Positions 6,156 to 13,775 of a stretch of DNA of 13,917 nucleotides are shown one piece after another (the first letter of the stretch is position 1; each line of letters starts with the position of its first letter). The translations under genes were made by a program, and so were the position numbers. The stretch covers positions 1-13,917 of the forward strand of contig JBHIDQ010000040.1 in NCBI GenBank assembly GCA_046760155.1, read 5' to 3'. This stretch comes from JBHIDQ01 sp046760155. GTDB lineage: Bacteria; Chloroflexota; Dehalococcoidia; Dehalococcoidales; RBG-16-60-22. The notes under the pieces were generated by a model. That model did no database searches. It was not told the origin of the DNA and saw only the letters and a program-made list of their open reading frames with translations.

Positions 6156-7643
6156 ATGAAGAGCATGAAAAATAAGAACCCTCTAAAAGTCACCGATCTT
6201 ACCTTCCGTGATGGGCATCAGTCTAACCTGGCCACTCGGATGCGCACTGAGGACATGTTAGGCATCGCTGAGGAGATGAACAAGGCAGGGTTCTACTCCA
6301 TGGAGGTCTGGGGTGGTGCCACCTTTGATGTCGCTACTAGGTTTCTAAATGAAGACCCGTGGGACAGACCACGCTCACTGAAAAAGCTGATGCCAGATAC
6401 CCGCCTGCAGATGTTATTGCGAGGGCAGAATCTAGTCGGCTATCGCAACTACGCGGATGATGTGGTTATTGCCTTTGTCCATCATGCCGCTGAGGTTGGC
6501 ATTGACGTCTTTCGGGTATTCGATGCATTAAATGATGAACGCAATTTGGAAACCTCCCTCAAGACAATTAAAGAATGTGGCAAACATGCTCAGCTTTCCA
6601 TCTGCTACTCCCTCACTGAGCCCAAAATGGGCGGGACGGTATTTAACCTTGATTATTACATCAATAAAGCACACATTCTCGAAGATATGGGGGCCGATAG
6701 CATCTGTATTAAGGACATGGCCGGACTGATTGCGCCCGATGATGCCTATACCCTGATTACAGCACTGAAGAAAGAAGTGAAGGTGCCGATTCAGCTACAC
6801 ACCCACTACACCAGTGGTATGGGGTCAATGGCCTACCTGAAGGCAGCGGAAGCCGGGGTGGATATTGTCGATACCGCGCTGGCACCTTTCGCCTTGCGCA
6901 CAGCAGCACCAGCCGTGGAACCACTCGTTGCTTCACTCAGAGGAACCCTCCGAGACCTCGGGCTCGACCTAGCTCACCTGCTCAAGCTGGACAATTATAT
7001 TGAGTCAATCGCTCCCAAGTATCGCGATTTCCTGAACCGCACTCGTATGTCAGTTATCGATACCAATGTCCTGGTGCACCAGATTCCCGGCGGCATGATT
7101 TCCAACCTGGTCGCCCAGCTACAACAATCAAATGCGCTACACCGGATTCAGGAAGTATACGAGGAAGTACCCAAGGTTCGCAAAGAACTCGGTTATCCCC
7201 CCCTGGTGACACCCACCAGCCAAATCGTGGGGGTTCAAGCAGTTCAGAACGTGCTTGCTGGTCGGTATAAACTGGTCTCAACTCAGGTAATGGACTACTG
7301 CTACGGATTATACGGTAAGCCGCCAGCACCCATTGACCCTGAAGTACAGAAAATAGTGCTCAAATACTACAAGCGAGGTCAGACTCCGGTGACCTGCCGT
7401 CCGGCCGATTTGCTTGAGCCAGAATTAGACCAAGCCAGAAAGGCGGTCAAAGATTTCACGCAAGAGATTGGTGATGTGCTCACCGCAGCTATCTATCCCA
7501 TCACCGGGCTGCGTTTCTTGAAGTGGAAGTACGGTCTGGAAACGCCACCGCCTGAAGTAAAGCCAAAGACTCTGGAAGATGTGAAGCATGAGGATGAGCT
7601 CATCGCCAAGGCAAAAGCCGGCCAGCTAGTCGAGAAGCAGTGA
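6156..7643 (+). CDS. Biotin-dependent carboxyltransferase subunit (OadA/PycB/5S type) without biotin domain
   Basis: A 495-residue carboxyltransferase that moves CO2 between carboxybiotin and pyruvate/oxaloacetate. The TIM-barrel HMGL-like domain fills about residues 10-275. It shows TDLTFRDGHQS with metal ligand D19, the carboxylatable lysine K186 in CIKDMAG, and metal-binding H215 and H217 in QLHTHYTSGMG. The PYC/OADA C-terminal domain follows (about 290-460). There is no AMKM biotin-attachment domain after ETPPPEVKPKTLEDV, so a separate biotin carrier is required, as in the transcarboxylase 5S/1.3S arrangement. Usual length for 5S is about 500. One odd site is residues 242-252, where the family's glycine-rich loop after DTA reads PFALRTAAP. 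The start is ATG with AAGGAGG 12 nt and AAGG 6 nt upstream. No biotin carboxylase, carrier or decarboxylase beta subunit is in the window. The lipoprotein gene follows after 10 nt. Confidence 0.88.
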   Translation: MKSMKNKNPLKVTDLTFRDGHQSNLATRMRTEDMLGIAEEMNKAGFYSMEVWGGATFDVATRFLNEDPWDRPRSLKKLMPDTRLQMLLRGQNLVGYRNYADDVVIAFVHHAAEVGIDVFRVFDALNDERNLETSLKTIKECGKHAQLSICYSLTEPKMGGTVFNLDYYINKAHILEDMGADSICIKDMAGLIAPDDAYTLITALKKEVKVPIQLHTHYTSGMGSMAYLKAAEAGVDIVDTALAPFALRTAAPAVEPLVASLRGTLRDLGLDLAHLLKLDNYIESIAPKYRDFLNRTRMSVIDTNVLVHQIPGGMISNLVAQLQQSNALHRIQEVYEEVPKVRKELGYPPLVTPTSQIVGVQAVQNVLAGRYKLVSTQVMDYCYGLYGKPPAPIDPEVQKIVLKYYKRGQTPVTCRPADLLEPELDQARKAVKDFTQEIGDVLTAAIYPITGLRFLKWKYGLETPPPEVKPKTLEDVKHEDELIAKAKAGQLVEKQ

Positions 7644-7653
7644 GGTCTGCAAG

Positions 7654-8133
7654 ATGATGAAAAAGATTATCATTGCCATTTTGATATTATCACTCGTAGT
7701 TATTCCTGGCTGCGAAGAAGTATCACGTCTCACCCAAGAAGCAACGCCAACATCGTCTTCAACCAATCTCAAGATACTTAAGTCAGTGGAGCTTGGTTCA
7801 GAGTGGGAAATGAAGCAGATGAGATTTGACGTCGACGCCGAGGATGAAGTGGCGATACTTCTAAAGTTATCCAATGGGGACAAGGTGGACGGCTTTTTCT
7901 ATCTGGAAAAAGGCGAGGACATTGATTTTCGTATCACCGGTAAAGGGTTACTCTATCAGTCAGCAGTCCAAGATAGATTTTCTTTCACCGCCAATCAGGC
8001 GCAGGGAGACACCTATACCTTGACCTTCCACAATCCCGCTGACGAGGATGATCAGCCAGCGAAAGTGACCATATTCTTAGAAGTCATTTACCCTGTCGAC
8101 GGTTCGATATACATACCGGTTGAGGGTAAGTAG
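7654..8133 (+). CDS. Predicted lipoprotein, small beta-rich (GOLD-like) domain
   Basis: A 159-residue exported lipoprotein. The N-terminus is a classical type II signal: MMKK, a hydrophobic core IIIAILILSLVVI, and a lipobox ending in IPGC, with the lipidated Cys at 20. A Thr/Ser-rich linker (about 30-41) leads to a domain of about 110 residues rich in beta strands. Motifs such as VDGFFYLEKGEDIDFRI and YTLTFHNPAD resemble GOLD/emp24-like or COPII-cargo-like beta-sandwich domains seen in many bacterial lipoproteins of unknown role; this match is tentative. The start codon lies 10 nt after the carboxyltransferase stop, and its SD (GAGG, 7642-7645) overlaps that stop, so expression is probably coupled. 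What a surface lipoprotein does beside a cytoplasmic carboxyltransferase is not apparent. Confidence 0.8.
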   Translation: MMKKIIIAILILSLVVIPGCEEVSRLTQEATPTSSSTNLKILKSVELGSEWEMKQMRFDVDAEDEVAILLKLSNGDKVDGFFYLEKGEDIDFRITGKGLLYQSAVQDRFSFTANQAQGDTYTLTFHNPADEDDQPAKVTIFLEVIYPVDGSIYIPVEGK

Positions 8134-8193
8134 CCAGCCCAAATTATCAACTACAAACTAGCAATTATGATGCACACCTAAGGAGGATGACCC

Positions 8194-8721
8194 ATGGAGT
8201 GGCAGGAATTACTTATCGACGGCTACGGACGGATATTGAAAGTACTGGAAGAGGCATTGAAGGGGATGACTCAGGATGATCTGAACCAGCAGCCTCACCC
8301 GGATTGTAACAGCATGGGCTGGCTCGCCTGGCACCTGACACGGGTGCAGGACGACCACGTTGCTGACCTTACGGGTGAGGAACAACTCTGGATAAGTGAG
8401 GGGTGGCATGCCAAGTTCAACCGCCCGGCTAATTCTGGAGACATCGGCTTTGGTCATAGCTCCGAAGATGTGGCAAAGTTCAAATCACCTGATGTTGAGA
8501 TCATGCTGGGATACCATCGGGCCGTACTGGAACGGACCAAGCACTACATCTCTTCCCTTTCGGCAGGTGACCTCGACCGTGAGCTGAATGAACCGTGGTA
8601 CCAACCACTGCCCACGGTGGGGGTGCGCCTGGTCAGCATCCTGGCTGACAACCTTCAGCACGTCGGCCAGGTGGCCTATGTGCGGGGACTCCTAAAAGGC
8701 AAGGGCTGGCGGGGTTATTAA
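8194..8721 (+). CDS. DinB-like four-helix-bundle protein (DinB_2/DUF664 type)
   Basis: A 175-residue cytoplasmic protein of the DinB/YfiT metal-binding superfamily. The WLAWHLTRVQDDH stretch (43-55) and the C-terminal NLQHVGQVAYVRGLLKGKGW (153-172) are the two conserved segments; H47, H55 and H156 are candidates for the metal-binding triad. Family members include thiol-dependent S-transferases and many stress-associated proteins of unknown reaction, so no reaction is assigned. The start is firm: AAGGAGG (8180-8186) lies 7 nt before ATG. The gene follows the lipoprotein after a 60-nt gap and could be in the same transcript. A 36-bp imperfect palindrome starts immediately after its stop. Confidence 0.85.
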   Translation: MEWQELLIDGYGRILKVLEEALKGMTQDDLNQQPHPDCNSMGWLAWHLTRVQDDHVADLTGEEQLWISEGWHAKFNRPANSGDIGFGHSSEDVAKFKSPDVEIMLGYHRAVLERTKHYISSLSAGDLDRELNEPWYQPLPTVGVRLVSILADNLQHVGQVAYVRGLLKGKGWRGY

Positions 8722-8757
8722 GCAGATTCGCATCTTCACAAGAAGACTCGCTTCTGC
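8722..8757. repeat. Symmetrical 36-bp imperfect palindrome over the activase promoter
   Basis: The arms are GCAGA (8722-8726) with TCTGC (8753-8757) and TCTTC (8733-8737) with GAAGA (8742-8746), around an ACAA loop; between them two equal 6-nt segments face each other, with a central CG/CG match. It begins right after the dinB-like stop and ends at the -10 box, filling the spacer of the predicted promoter. It could be an operator, or a weak terminator hairpin for the upstream operon (no U-tract). Confidence 0.55.
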
Positions 8758-8763
8758 TAAAAT
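8735..8763 (+). promoter_or_regulatory. Sigma-70-like promoter for the activase gene, leaderless geometry
   Basis: TTCACA (8735-8740) and TAAAAT (8758-8763) are separated by 17 nt and each matches consensus at 5/6. Transcription would start near 8770, only about 5 nt before the ATG at 8776, which fits the absence of any SD for that gene. Confidence 0.6.
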
Positions 8764-8775
8764 TTACGGCGTAAA

Positions 8776-11700
8776 ATGAATTATTCTTTAGGTGTAGATA
8801 TCGGCTCGGTCAATGCCAAACTGTGCCTCATTGATGAGCATGACCAAGTTGTTCAGCTTGACAGTGAAAAAATAACTGCCAATCCCAAAGTGGCGGTTAA
8901 TTCACTAATTGCCCGGCTCAGGGAAAGGTTCCCTCTGGAACAGATTGTCAGCGCCGGTGTTTCTGGTTCAGGAAAAGGTGTCATTCCAAAGGAATTCAAT
9001 TGGGCAGAGTACAGCAGTTCACTGTCGATTGCTTCCGGACTTCTGCACCACCATCCCGATGCCAAAACGATTATCCAAATTGGTGGTCAGACCTCTCTAG
9101 TTATTGAGCTGGAAGACGGGTTGCGAAAACCCTGGAAGGTGTTCTCAAACCCTCTCTGCGCTGCTGGCACCGGAAGATTTCTGGAGCAACAAGCCTACCG
9201 ACTTAGCATCAGCCTGGATGACTTTGCTAACTTGGCACTCAAGTGTCAGGGCAGACCACCCAGGATAGCCGCCAGATGCAGCGTCTTTGCCAAGAGCGAC
9301 CTAATTCACCTGCAACAGAAGGGTGTCCCGGTTGAAGACATGCTTTACGCACTCTGTGAAAGTATTGCTCGGATGGTCGCTTCCCTCAAGAAAAGAATCT
9401 TTGCCGAACCAGTTTATTTTGTCGGTGGTGTTGCCGCCAATAGTGCCATCGTCAAAGCGCTCAATGATATCCTCTCGATAAGGAACGGGCATGAAGTGCG
9501 GGCAATCGTTCCAGAAAACTACCTTTATCTTGAGGCCCTGGGGTCAGCTTTACTCTCAAGAGGAAAAGATTCACGGGTGAGTTTGCTACCCGAGGCTGAT
9601 GCCCGGCAGCGTTATTTCGAAATGCCCAAACTTGAGCCGGTTAATCTTCCCGGAAATGGAGCCAACCAAAAAATAACGGAACCGTGCGTGGGCTACCTTG
9701 GTGTCGATGTTGGTTCTACCAGTACCAAAGCAGTGATACTTGACCAATCTGGCACCAGAGTCTTAGCCAAGAATTACCTGATGACGGCGGGAAGACCGAT
9801 TGCTGCCGTGAAGCAGGTCTTCCGCAACCTGCTTCTAGACGGTGCAAGCAAGGTTACCATAGCTGGTACAGGAGTTACTGGTTCCGGGAGGTATCTCATC
9901 GGTAGCTTCATTGGTGCCGACCTGATTAAGAACGAAATCACGGCACAGACTAGAGCTGCCGCCGAAATTGACCCTGAAGCTGATATCATTGAGATCGGCG
10001 GTCAGGATTCCAAGCTGGTCATCAAGCGGAATGGCGTCGTCGTTGACTACCAGATGAACAAAGCGTGTGCCGCCGGCACCGGAAGTTTTATTGATGAACT
10101 GGCCGAGATGCTCGGTGTTTCGGTAAATAATGGTGATTTCGCCAATCTGGCCTTTACCGCACCCCATACTATAGACTTGGGAACAAGGTGCGCCGCCTTT
10201 ATGGGTCAGGCAGTTCCTTCTGCCCAGCAGGAAGGCGTTCCGTTAGAGATAATCACTGCCAGTCTATCCAATTCCATCGCCAAGAATTATCTCTCCAAGG
10301 TAGTGGGTAATAGGAAACTGGGTAACAAAGTTATCCTTACCGGAGCCGTATTTTACAACCAAGCGGTGGTCTCGGCTTTTCATCAGCAACTTGAGGGGAA
10401 AACTCTGACCGTGGCGGAGCACCGGGAAGTCAGCGGGGCCATTGGGGCGGCACTCCTGGCCAAAGAGGGAATGTCTAGTCAAAGATCAAAATTCAAGGGA
10501 TTTCAGCAAGTCGTTGATAATGAATGCACCCTCTCTACGTTTGTCTGCCAGAGATGTGACAACAATTGCACCATTACCCGCATGCATCTGCCCAATGAAA
10601 AAGCCACTTTTTACGGCAGCCGCTGTGACCGCTACGATAGCACTATCAGTCAAGCAAGGCAAAAAACCTTCTTCGATGAACGGGAAAAGTTACTCTTCCG
10701 GGAATATCAGGAGGATTCCAGCTCGGAGCCTTCAGTAGGTATCCCTCGGGCTTTGCTGGTATATGACTACGCACCCCTGCTTATCGGTTTCCTCAATGCG
10801 CTTGGGGTGAGGGCTGTCCTTTCTCGTGGCACGACCAAAGAGATTATGGAGCAGGCCGTTGAGTTGAGCTATACCGACAGTTGTTTCCCCTTAAAACTTC
10901 TCCACGGGCATGTCGCCGCACTGAATGACGTTGATTACATTCTCTACCCCTGTGCCATACGCTTGGGCAAAAAAGAAGGCGATGAAAACCAGAAGTATGC
11001 TTGTCCTCTGATTCAAGCGTCACCGTTTATCATACGTCAGGCGCTCAACCTCGGTGAACGTCTGCTGACACCCGTCATTGACTTCAGTCGGGGTAATGCT
11101 GAGGTGATAAAAAATCTTGCCAGTATCGCGATGAAGATGGGGTTTAGCCGAAGACAAGGCAGGAAAGCGGCGCTGGCCGGTATCAAAGCCCAGCAGAAAT
11201 TTGAAGCCGACCGAACGGAACTGGGCAACCGGATACTGAAACAACTTCAGGAAAGCGGCCAATTGGGCGTGGTTCTCCTCGCCCGGTCATACATGTCACA
11301 GGATTCCGGGGCAAACCTGGGCATCGCCGAAAAGCTGGCTCAGCTCGGGGTGGTGCCAATACCACTTGATTTTCTACCCCTTAATTCAGTAGACCCCAAG
11401 CAATACTCAGACCGCCCGTACTGGATGTATGAGAGTAAATTCATCGCTGGTACCGTAATAACCGCCGCCGACGAGCAACTATATGGATTAGCGTTAACCA
11501 ACTTTGGCTGTGGGCCAAACTCATTCATTCTCCGAATTTTGGAAGACATCATGGGAGGCAAGCCTCTGGGGCAGTTGGAAATTGACGAGCATGCTGCCGA
11601 GGCGGGCATCATTACTCGTCTTGAAGCCTTTGTCGATACGATTAAAGGATATGCCAGTTCGGCAAAACCGCGTGAAGTCCCACCTCAAGATATCTACCGA

Positions 11701-12945
11701 GGAGCCTCTCCATTTATCAGCCGGCAGAAGACCCTTCTCATACCTCGGATGGCACCTCACGCTGATGTCGTTGGTGCAGCAATGGAGGCCTATGGGGCTA
11801 GGGCGGTGGTGCTCCCTGAGCCAGATGAACGTAATCTCCTCTACAGTAACCAGGTGACCACGGGTACGGAATGTCTGCCTTACCGCGTTACCCTGGGCGA
11901 CTTTATGCGGTTCTATTACGAGGATGGCGATGACCTGAAAAACGCTGAGGGGTTCATGAGTGGCTCATACGGTCCCTGCCGACTCGGGAAGTACGCCATT
12001 GAACAGAGGCGAATACTGAAAGAGATCGGCTTTGACCTGCCGATACGAACCACCGTCTCCAACAATGCCTATCGGGATTTGAACCTTGGTCCTGATTTTG
12101 AACGACTCGCCTGGAATGGTATCGTGGCCATAGACGGTCTGCAAAGGCTTCTCTGGCGCACCCGTCCCTACGAAAAAGAGAAAGGCTCGGCCGAAATCCT
12201 ATTCAACGAATACCTGGAACGAATTGCCAACCGGGTCCGCCGAAAAGAGAATTTTGATGACCTTTTACGTCGGGCGACGGCTGAGTTCAAATCCTTGATT
12301 GACTCTGACCTGCCCATGAGGCCACTGGTTGGTATAAATGGCGAAATCTACTTGCGCTCCAATCGATTTAGTAATAATGACTTGGTGAAAGCATGTGAAG
12401 AGGCTGGCCTTGAAGTTATCGTTTCTCCGATGGGAGAATGGATTAAATACACTTCCTACCGCAATTTAGAAGATGCCATTAAGGACCGCAAAATCAGGAA
12501 AGTGGTAAAAAGCTACATTAAGAAACGTGTCCAAGAACATGATGAGCATCGCGTGGCCAGCTATTACCGGGCTATGCTGGACGGGAGGGAACCTTCAACG
12601 GCGGCGATACTAGCCAAGTCGAACCTATATCTTTCCCCCAAATGCGGTAGTGAGGCAGTTCTCAGCATTGGCAGTGGCGTGGAATGGATGGAGTCACCCG
12701 TGTTTGCCGGCGTGATCTCGGTGATGCCCCATGGTTGTATGCCCGGTGGGATTGTGGCCGCCATGGCCGAGAAGTTCAGTGCCATTTACCAGAAGCCCTG
12801 GATTAGCCTCACCTATGACGGTTTTCTTGAGTCCAATAATGCCTCCCGAATCAATAATTTTGCCGAAGTCATCAAATTCTGCCGCCAGGAAGCTGAGGAA
12901 GAGGCTTCAGTTATACCTCCAGATTCTCTTTCACACACGCCATAG
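8776..12945 (+). CDS. Giant fused 2-hydroxyacyl-CoA dehydratase activase-related protein
   Basis: A 1389-residue cytoplasmic Fe-S protein with two BadF/HgdC-type ATPase activase domains in tandem. Domain 1 (about 1-265) has GVDIGS, GVSGSGKG, IGGQTS (T106) and cysteines C128 (LCAAGTGRF) and C168 (RCSVFAKSD). Domain 2 (about 305-565) has GVDVGSTSTK, GVTGSGR, IGGQDS (D411) and C431 and C472. In HgdC the two equivalent cysteines of a homodimer hold one [4Fe-4S] cluster; here one chain could form the whole pair. A linker with CQRCDNNC (591, 594, 598) and C617 follows, then a DUF2229-like part (about 652-950, with C703, C726, C743, C912) and an HgdB/dehydratase-D-like C-terminal part (about 985-1370, with C1033, C1068, C1290, C1321). 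The activase normally passes an electron, using ATP, to a 2-hydroxyacyl-CoA dehydratase. The fusion architecture is known in anaerobes, but its substrate is not. MNYSLGVDIG is the family-typical start; there is no SD. Confidence 0.9.
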   Translation: MNYSLGVDIGSVNAKLCLIDEHDQVVQLDSEKITANPKVAVNSLIARLRERFPLEQIVSAGVSGSGKGVIPKEFNWAEYSSSLSIASGLLHHHPDAKTIIQIGGQTSLVIELEDGLRKPWKVFSNPLCAAGTGRFLEQQAYRLSISLDDFANLALKCQGRPPRIAARCSVFAKSDLIHLQQKGVPVEDMLYALCESIARMVASLKKRIFAEPVYFVGGVAANSAIVKALNDILSIRNGHEVRAIVPENYLYLEALGSALLSRGKDSRVSLLPEADARQRYFEMPKLEPVNLPGNGANQKITEPCVGYLGVDVGSTSTKAVILDQSGTRVLAKNYLMTAGRPIAAVKQVFRNLLLDGASKVTIAGTGVTGSGRYLIGSFIGADLIKNEITAQTRAAAEIDPEADIIEIGGQDSKLVIKRNGVVVDYQMNKACAAGTGSFIDELAEMLGVSVNNGDFANLAFTAPHTIDLGTRCAAFMGQAVPSAQQEGVPLEIITASLSNSIAKNYLSKVVGNRKLGNKVILTGAVFYNQAVVSAFHQQLEGKTLTVAEHREVSGAIGAALLAKEGMSSQRSKFKGFQQVVDNECTLSTFVCQRCDNNCTITRMHLPNEKATFYGSRCDRYDSTISQARQKTFFDEREKLLFREYQEDSSSEPSVGIPRALLVYDYAPLLIGFLNALGVRAVLSRGTTKEIMEQAVELSYTDSCFPLKLLHGHVAALNDVDYILYPCAIRLGKKEGDENQKYACPLIQASPFIIRQALNLGERLLTPVIDFSRGNAEVIKNLASIAMKMGFSRRQGRKAALAGIKAQQKFEADRTELGNRILKQLQESGQLGVVLLARSYMSQDSGANLGIAEKLAQLGVVPIPLDFLPLNSVDPKQYSDRPYWMYESKFIAGTVITAADEQLYGLALTNFGCGPNSFILRILEDIMGGKPLGQLEIDEHAAEAGIITRLEAFVDTIKGYASSAKPREVPPQDIYRGASPFISRQKTLLIPRMAPHADVVGAAMEAYGARAVVLPEPDERNLLYSNQVTTGTECLPYRVTLGDFMRFYYEDGDDLKNAEGFMSGSYGPCRLGKYAIEQRRILKEIGFDLPIRTTVSNNAYRDLNLGPDFERLAWNGIVAIDGLQRLLWRTRPYEKEKGSAEILFNEYLERIANRVRRKENFDDLLRRATAEFKSLIDSDLPMRPLVGINGEIYLRSNRFSNNDLVKACEEAGLEVIVSPMGEWIKYTSYRNLEDAIKDRKIRKVVKSYIKKRVQEHDEHRVASYYRAMLDGREPSTAAILAKSNLYLSPKCGSEAVLSIGSGVEWMESPVFAGVISVMPHGCMPGGIVAAMAEKFSAIYQKPWISLTYDGFLESNNASRINNFAEVIKFCRQEAEEEASVIPPDSLSHTP

Positions 12946-13000
12946 CCCAAGAATAGCACTCCGTGAATCGGGTGATGAGGACTCTAGCCCTTTTCCCTTC

Positions 13001-13423
13001 CTACCTCTGTTGTGGCGCAACGCCAAGCTGCTGCATCATGCCCAGCATGTCCATGCTGACCCAGTTTTCTACAATCTTGCCGCCGGTGATGCGGTGGATA
13101 GCGATCCCCGGTATTGTCACCTGCTTGCCAGTAGGGGCGATACCCATGAACTCACCTTGGTGTGTGCCACGCGCTGTAAAACGCTGAACTACCTTATCAC
13201 CTTCGGCGAACATGTCCTCAAGCGTGGAGTGAAAGTCGGGGAAAACAGTGTGGGCCATGGTAAAGAACTGTTTGGCGCCCTCGCGGTCGGCTGTCATTCC
13301 TGGAAAAACAGAGTGGTCGACAAAGTTGGTAGCGAAAAGCTCGTCTATTACGGCTATGTTCCCCTTGTTCACGACCTCTTCAAAGAAACGTAGTTCGATG
13401 GCCTTGTTTTCTTCTACTGACAT
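13001..13423 (-). CDS. SnoaL-like polyketide cyclase/ester cyclase family protein
   Basis: A 140-residue protein of the SnoaL/NTF2-like alpha+beta barrel. Typical features are an N-terminal helix with ENKAIELRFFEEVVNKGN, FVDHSVFPGMTADREGAKQFF (about 34-54), FPDFHSTLEDMFAEGDKVVQRF (61-82), the ARGTHQGEFMGIAPTGKQV strand region (84-102) and the WVSMDMLGMMQQLGV end (121-135). Length is normal for single-domain members. Members range from true aldol-type polyketide cyclases to ester cyclases and uncharacterised proteins; no polyketide genes are near, so the catalytic role is unknown. The start is firm: on the minus strand AAAGGAGG precedes ATG at about 7 nt. It converges on the activase gene with 55 bp between the stops. 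Confidence 0.87.
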   Translation of the reverse strand: MSVEENKAIELRFFEEVVNKGNIAVIDELFATNFVDHSVFPGMTADREGAKQFFTMAHTVFPDFHSTLEDMFAEGDKVVQRFTARGTHQGEFMGIAPTGKQVTIPGIAIHRITGGKIVENWVSMDMLGMMQQLGVAPQQR

Positions 13424-13458
13424 GGTATGTCCTCCTTTCTTACGTCTTGTAGAAAGTT

Positions 13459-13505
13459 AAAAAGAGCACCGTCCACCGCCAACTCATCTAGCGGTTTTGG
13501 CGCTC
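13459..13505 (-). promoter_or_regulatory. Terminator-like folded leader upstream of the SnoaL-like gene
   Basis: On the minus strand an outer GAGC/GCTC pair and an inner GCCAA/TTGGC pair, with additional ACCG/CGGT and CCGC/GCGG options, are followed directly by five T residues (13463-13459), and the SD and ATG come about 35 nt later. This could be an attenuator or the end of an unseen minus-strand transcript. The stems are short and interrupted, so the call is weak. Confidence 0.3.
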
Positions 13506-13761
13506 TGTTTCATTCCCCCAGCCTCCGAAACCAACACTACAATTATGTTATTCAAAGGTTATTTCGTTTATAGAATTTCATTTTATTTCTTATTTTTGTG
13601 GTTTTCAACACATTCTTTTACCTGTTTAAGTGACCACAAACACCCTATTTTATGTAAGCTTGAGTGGATTGGTATGTGCCCGGCGTTTGTCCACGGAGAA
13701 GTAACAAAACATCACACTGGTAACAACTTTGCCTTCCTTCAGTAATTTCTTAACGATATGC

Positions 13762-13775
13762 TATAGTTGTATAGT
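13762..13775 (+). promoter_or_regulatory. Tandem TATAGT -10-like boxes before the ATPase start
   Basis: TATAGT occurs at 13762-13767 and again at 13770-13775, the second one touching the ATG. The first would place transcription start close to 13774, meaning a leaderless message. The -35 is poor (TTCAGT at 13738-13743, 18-nt spacing). There is no purine-rich SD. Confidence 0.35.

Larger units (their letters stand above)
13424..13775. other. 352-bp gene-free, AT-rich divergent region
   Basis: This stretch lies between the SnoaL-like start (minus) and the ATPase start (plus) and I find no convincing gene in it. It contains the SD of the SnoaL-like gene, a structured leader candidate at 13459-13505, an AT-rich block around 13540-13640, and two TATAGT boxes just before the ATPase ATG. 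Confidence 0.6.

Noticed and set aside
12731..13393. 220-codon plus-strand frame covering the end of the activase gene and the SnoaL-like gene.
   Set aside because: It is the complementary shadow of a clear SnoaL-like protein that has a strong SD, and it also overlaps the HgdB-like C-terminus in another frame.
13497..13745. 82-codon plus-strand frame with a hydrophobic stretch in the AT-rich gap.
   Set aside because: TTG start without an SD, AT-driven Phe/Tyr/Leu composition, and no similarity I can recognise.
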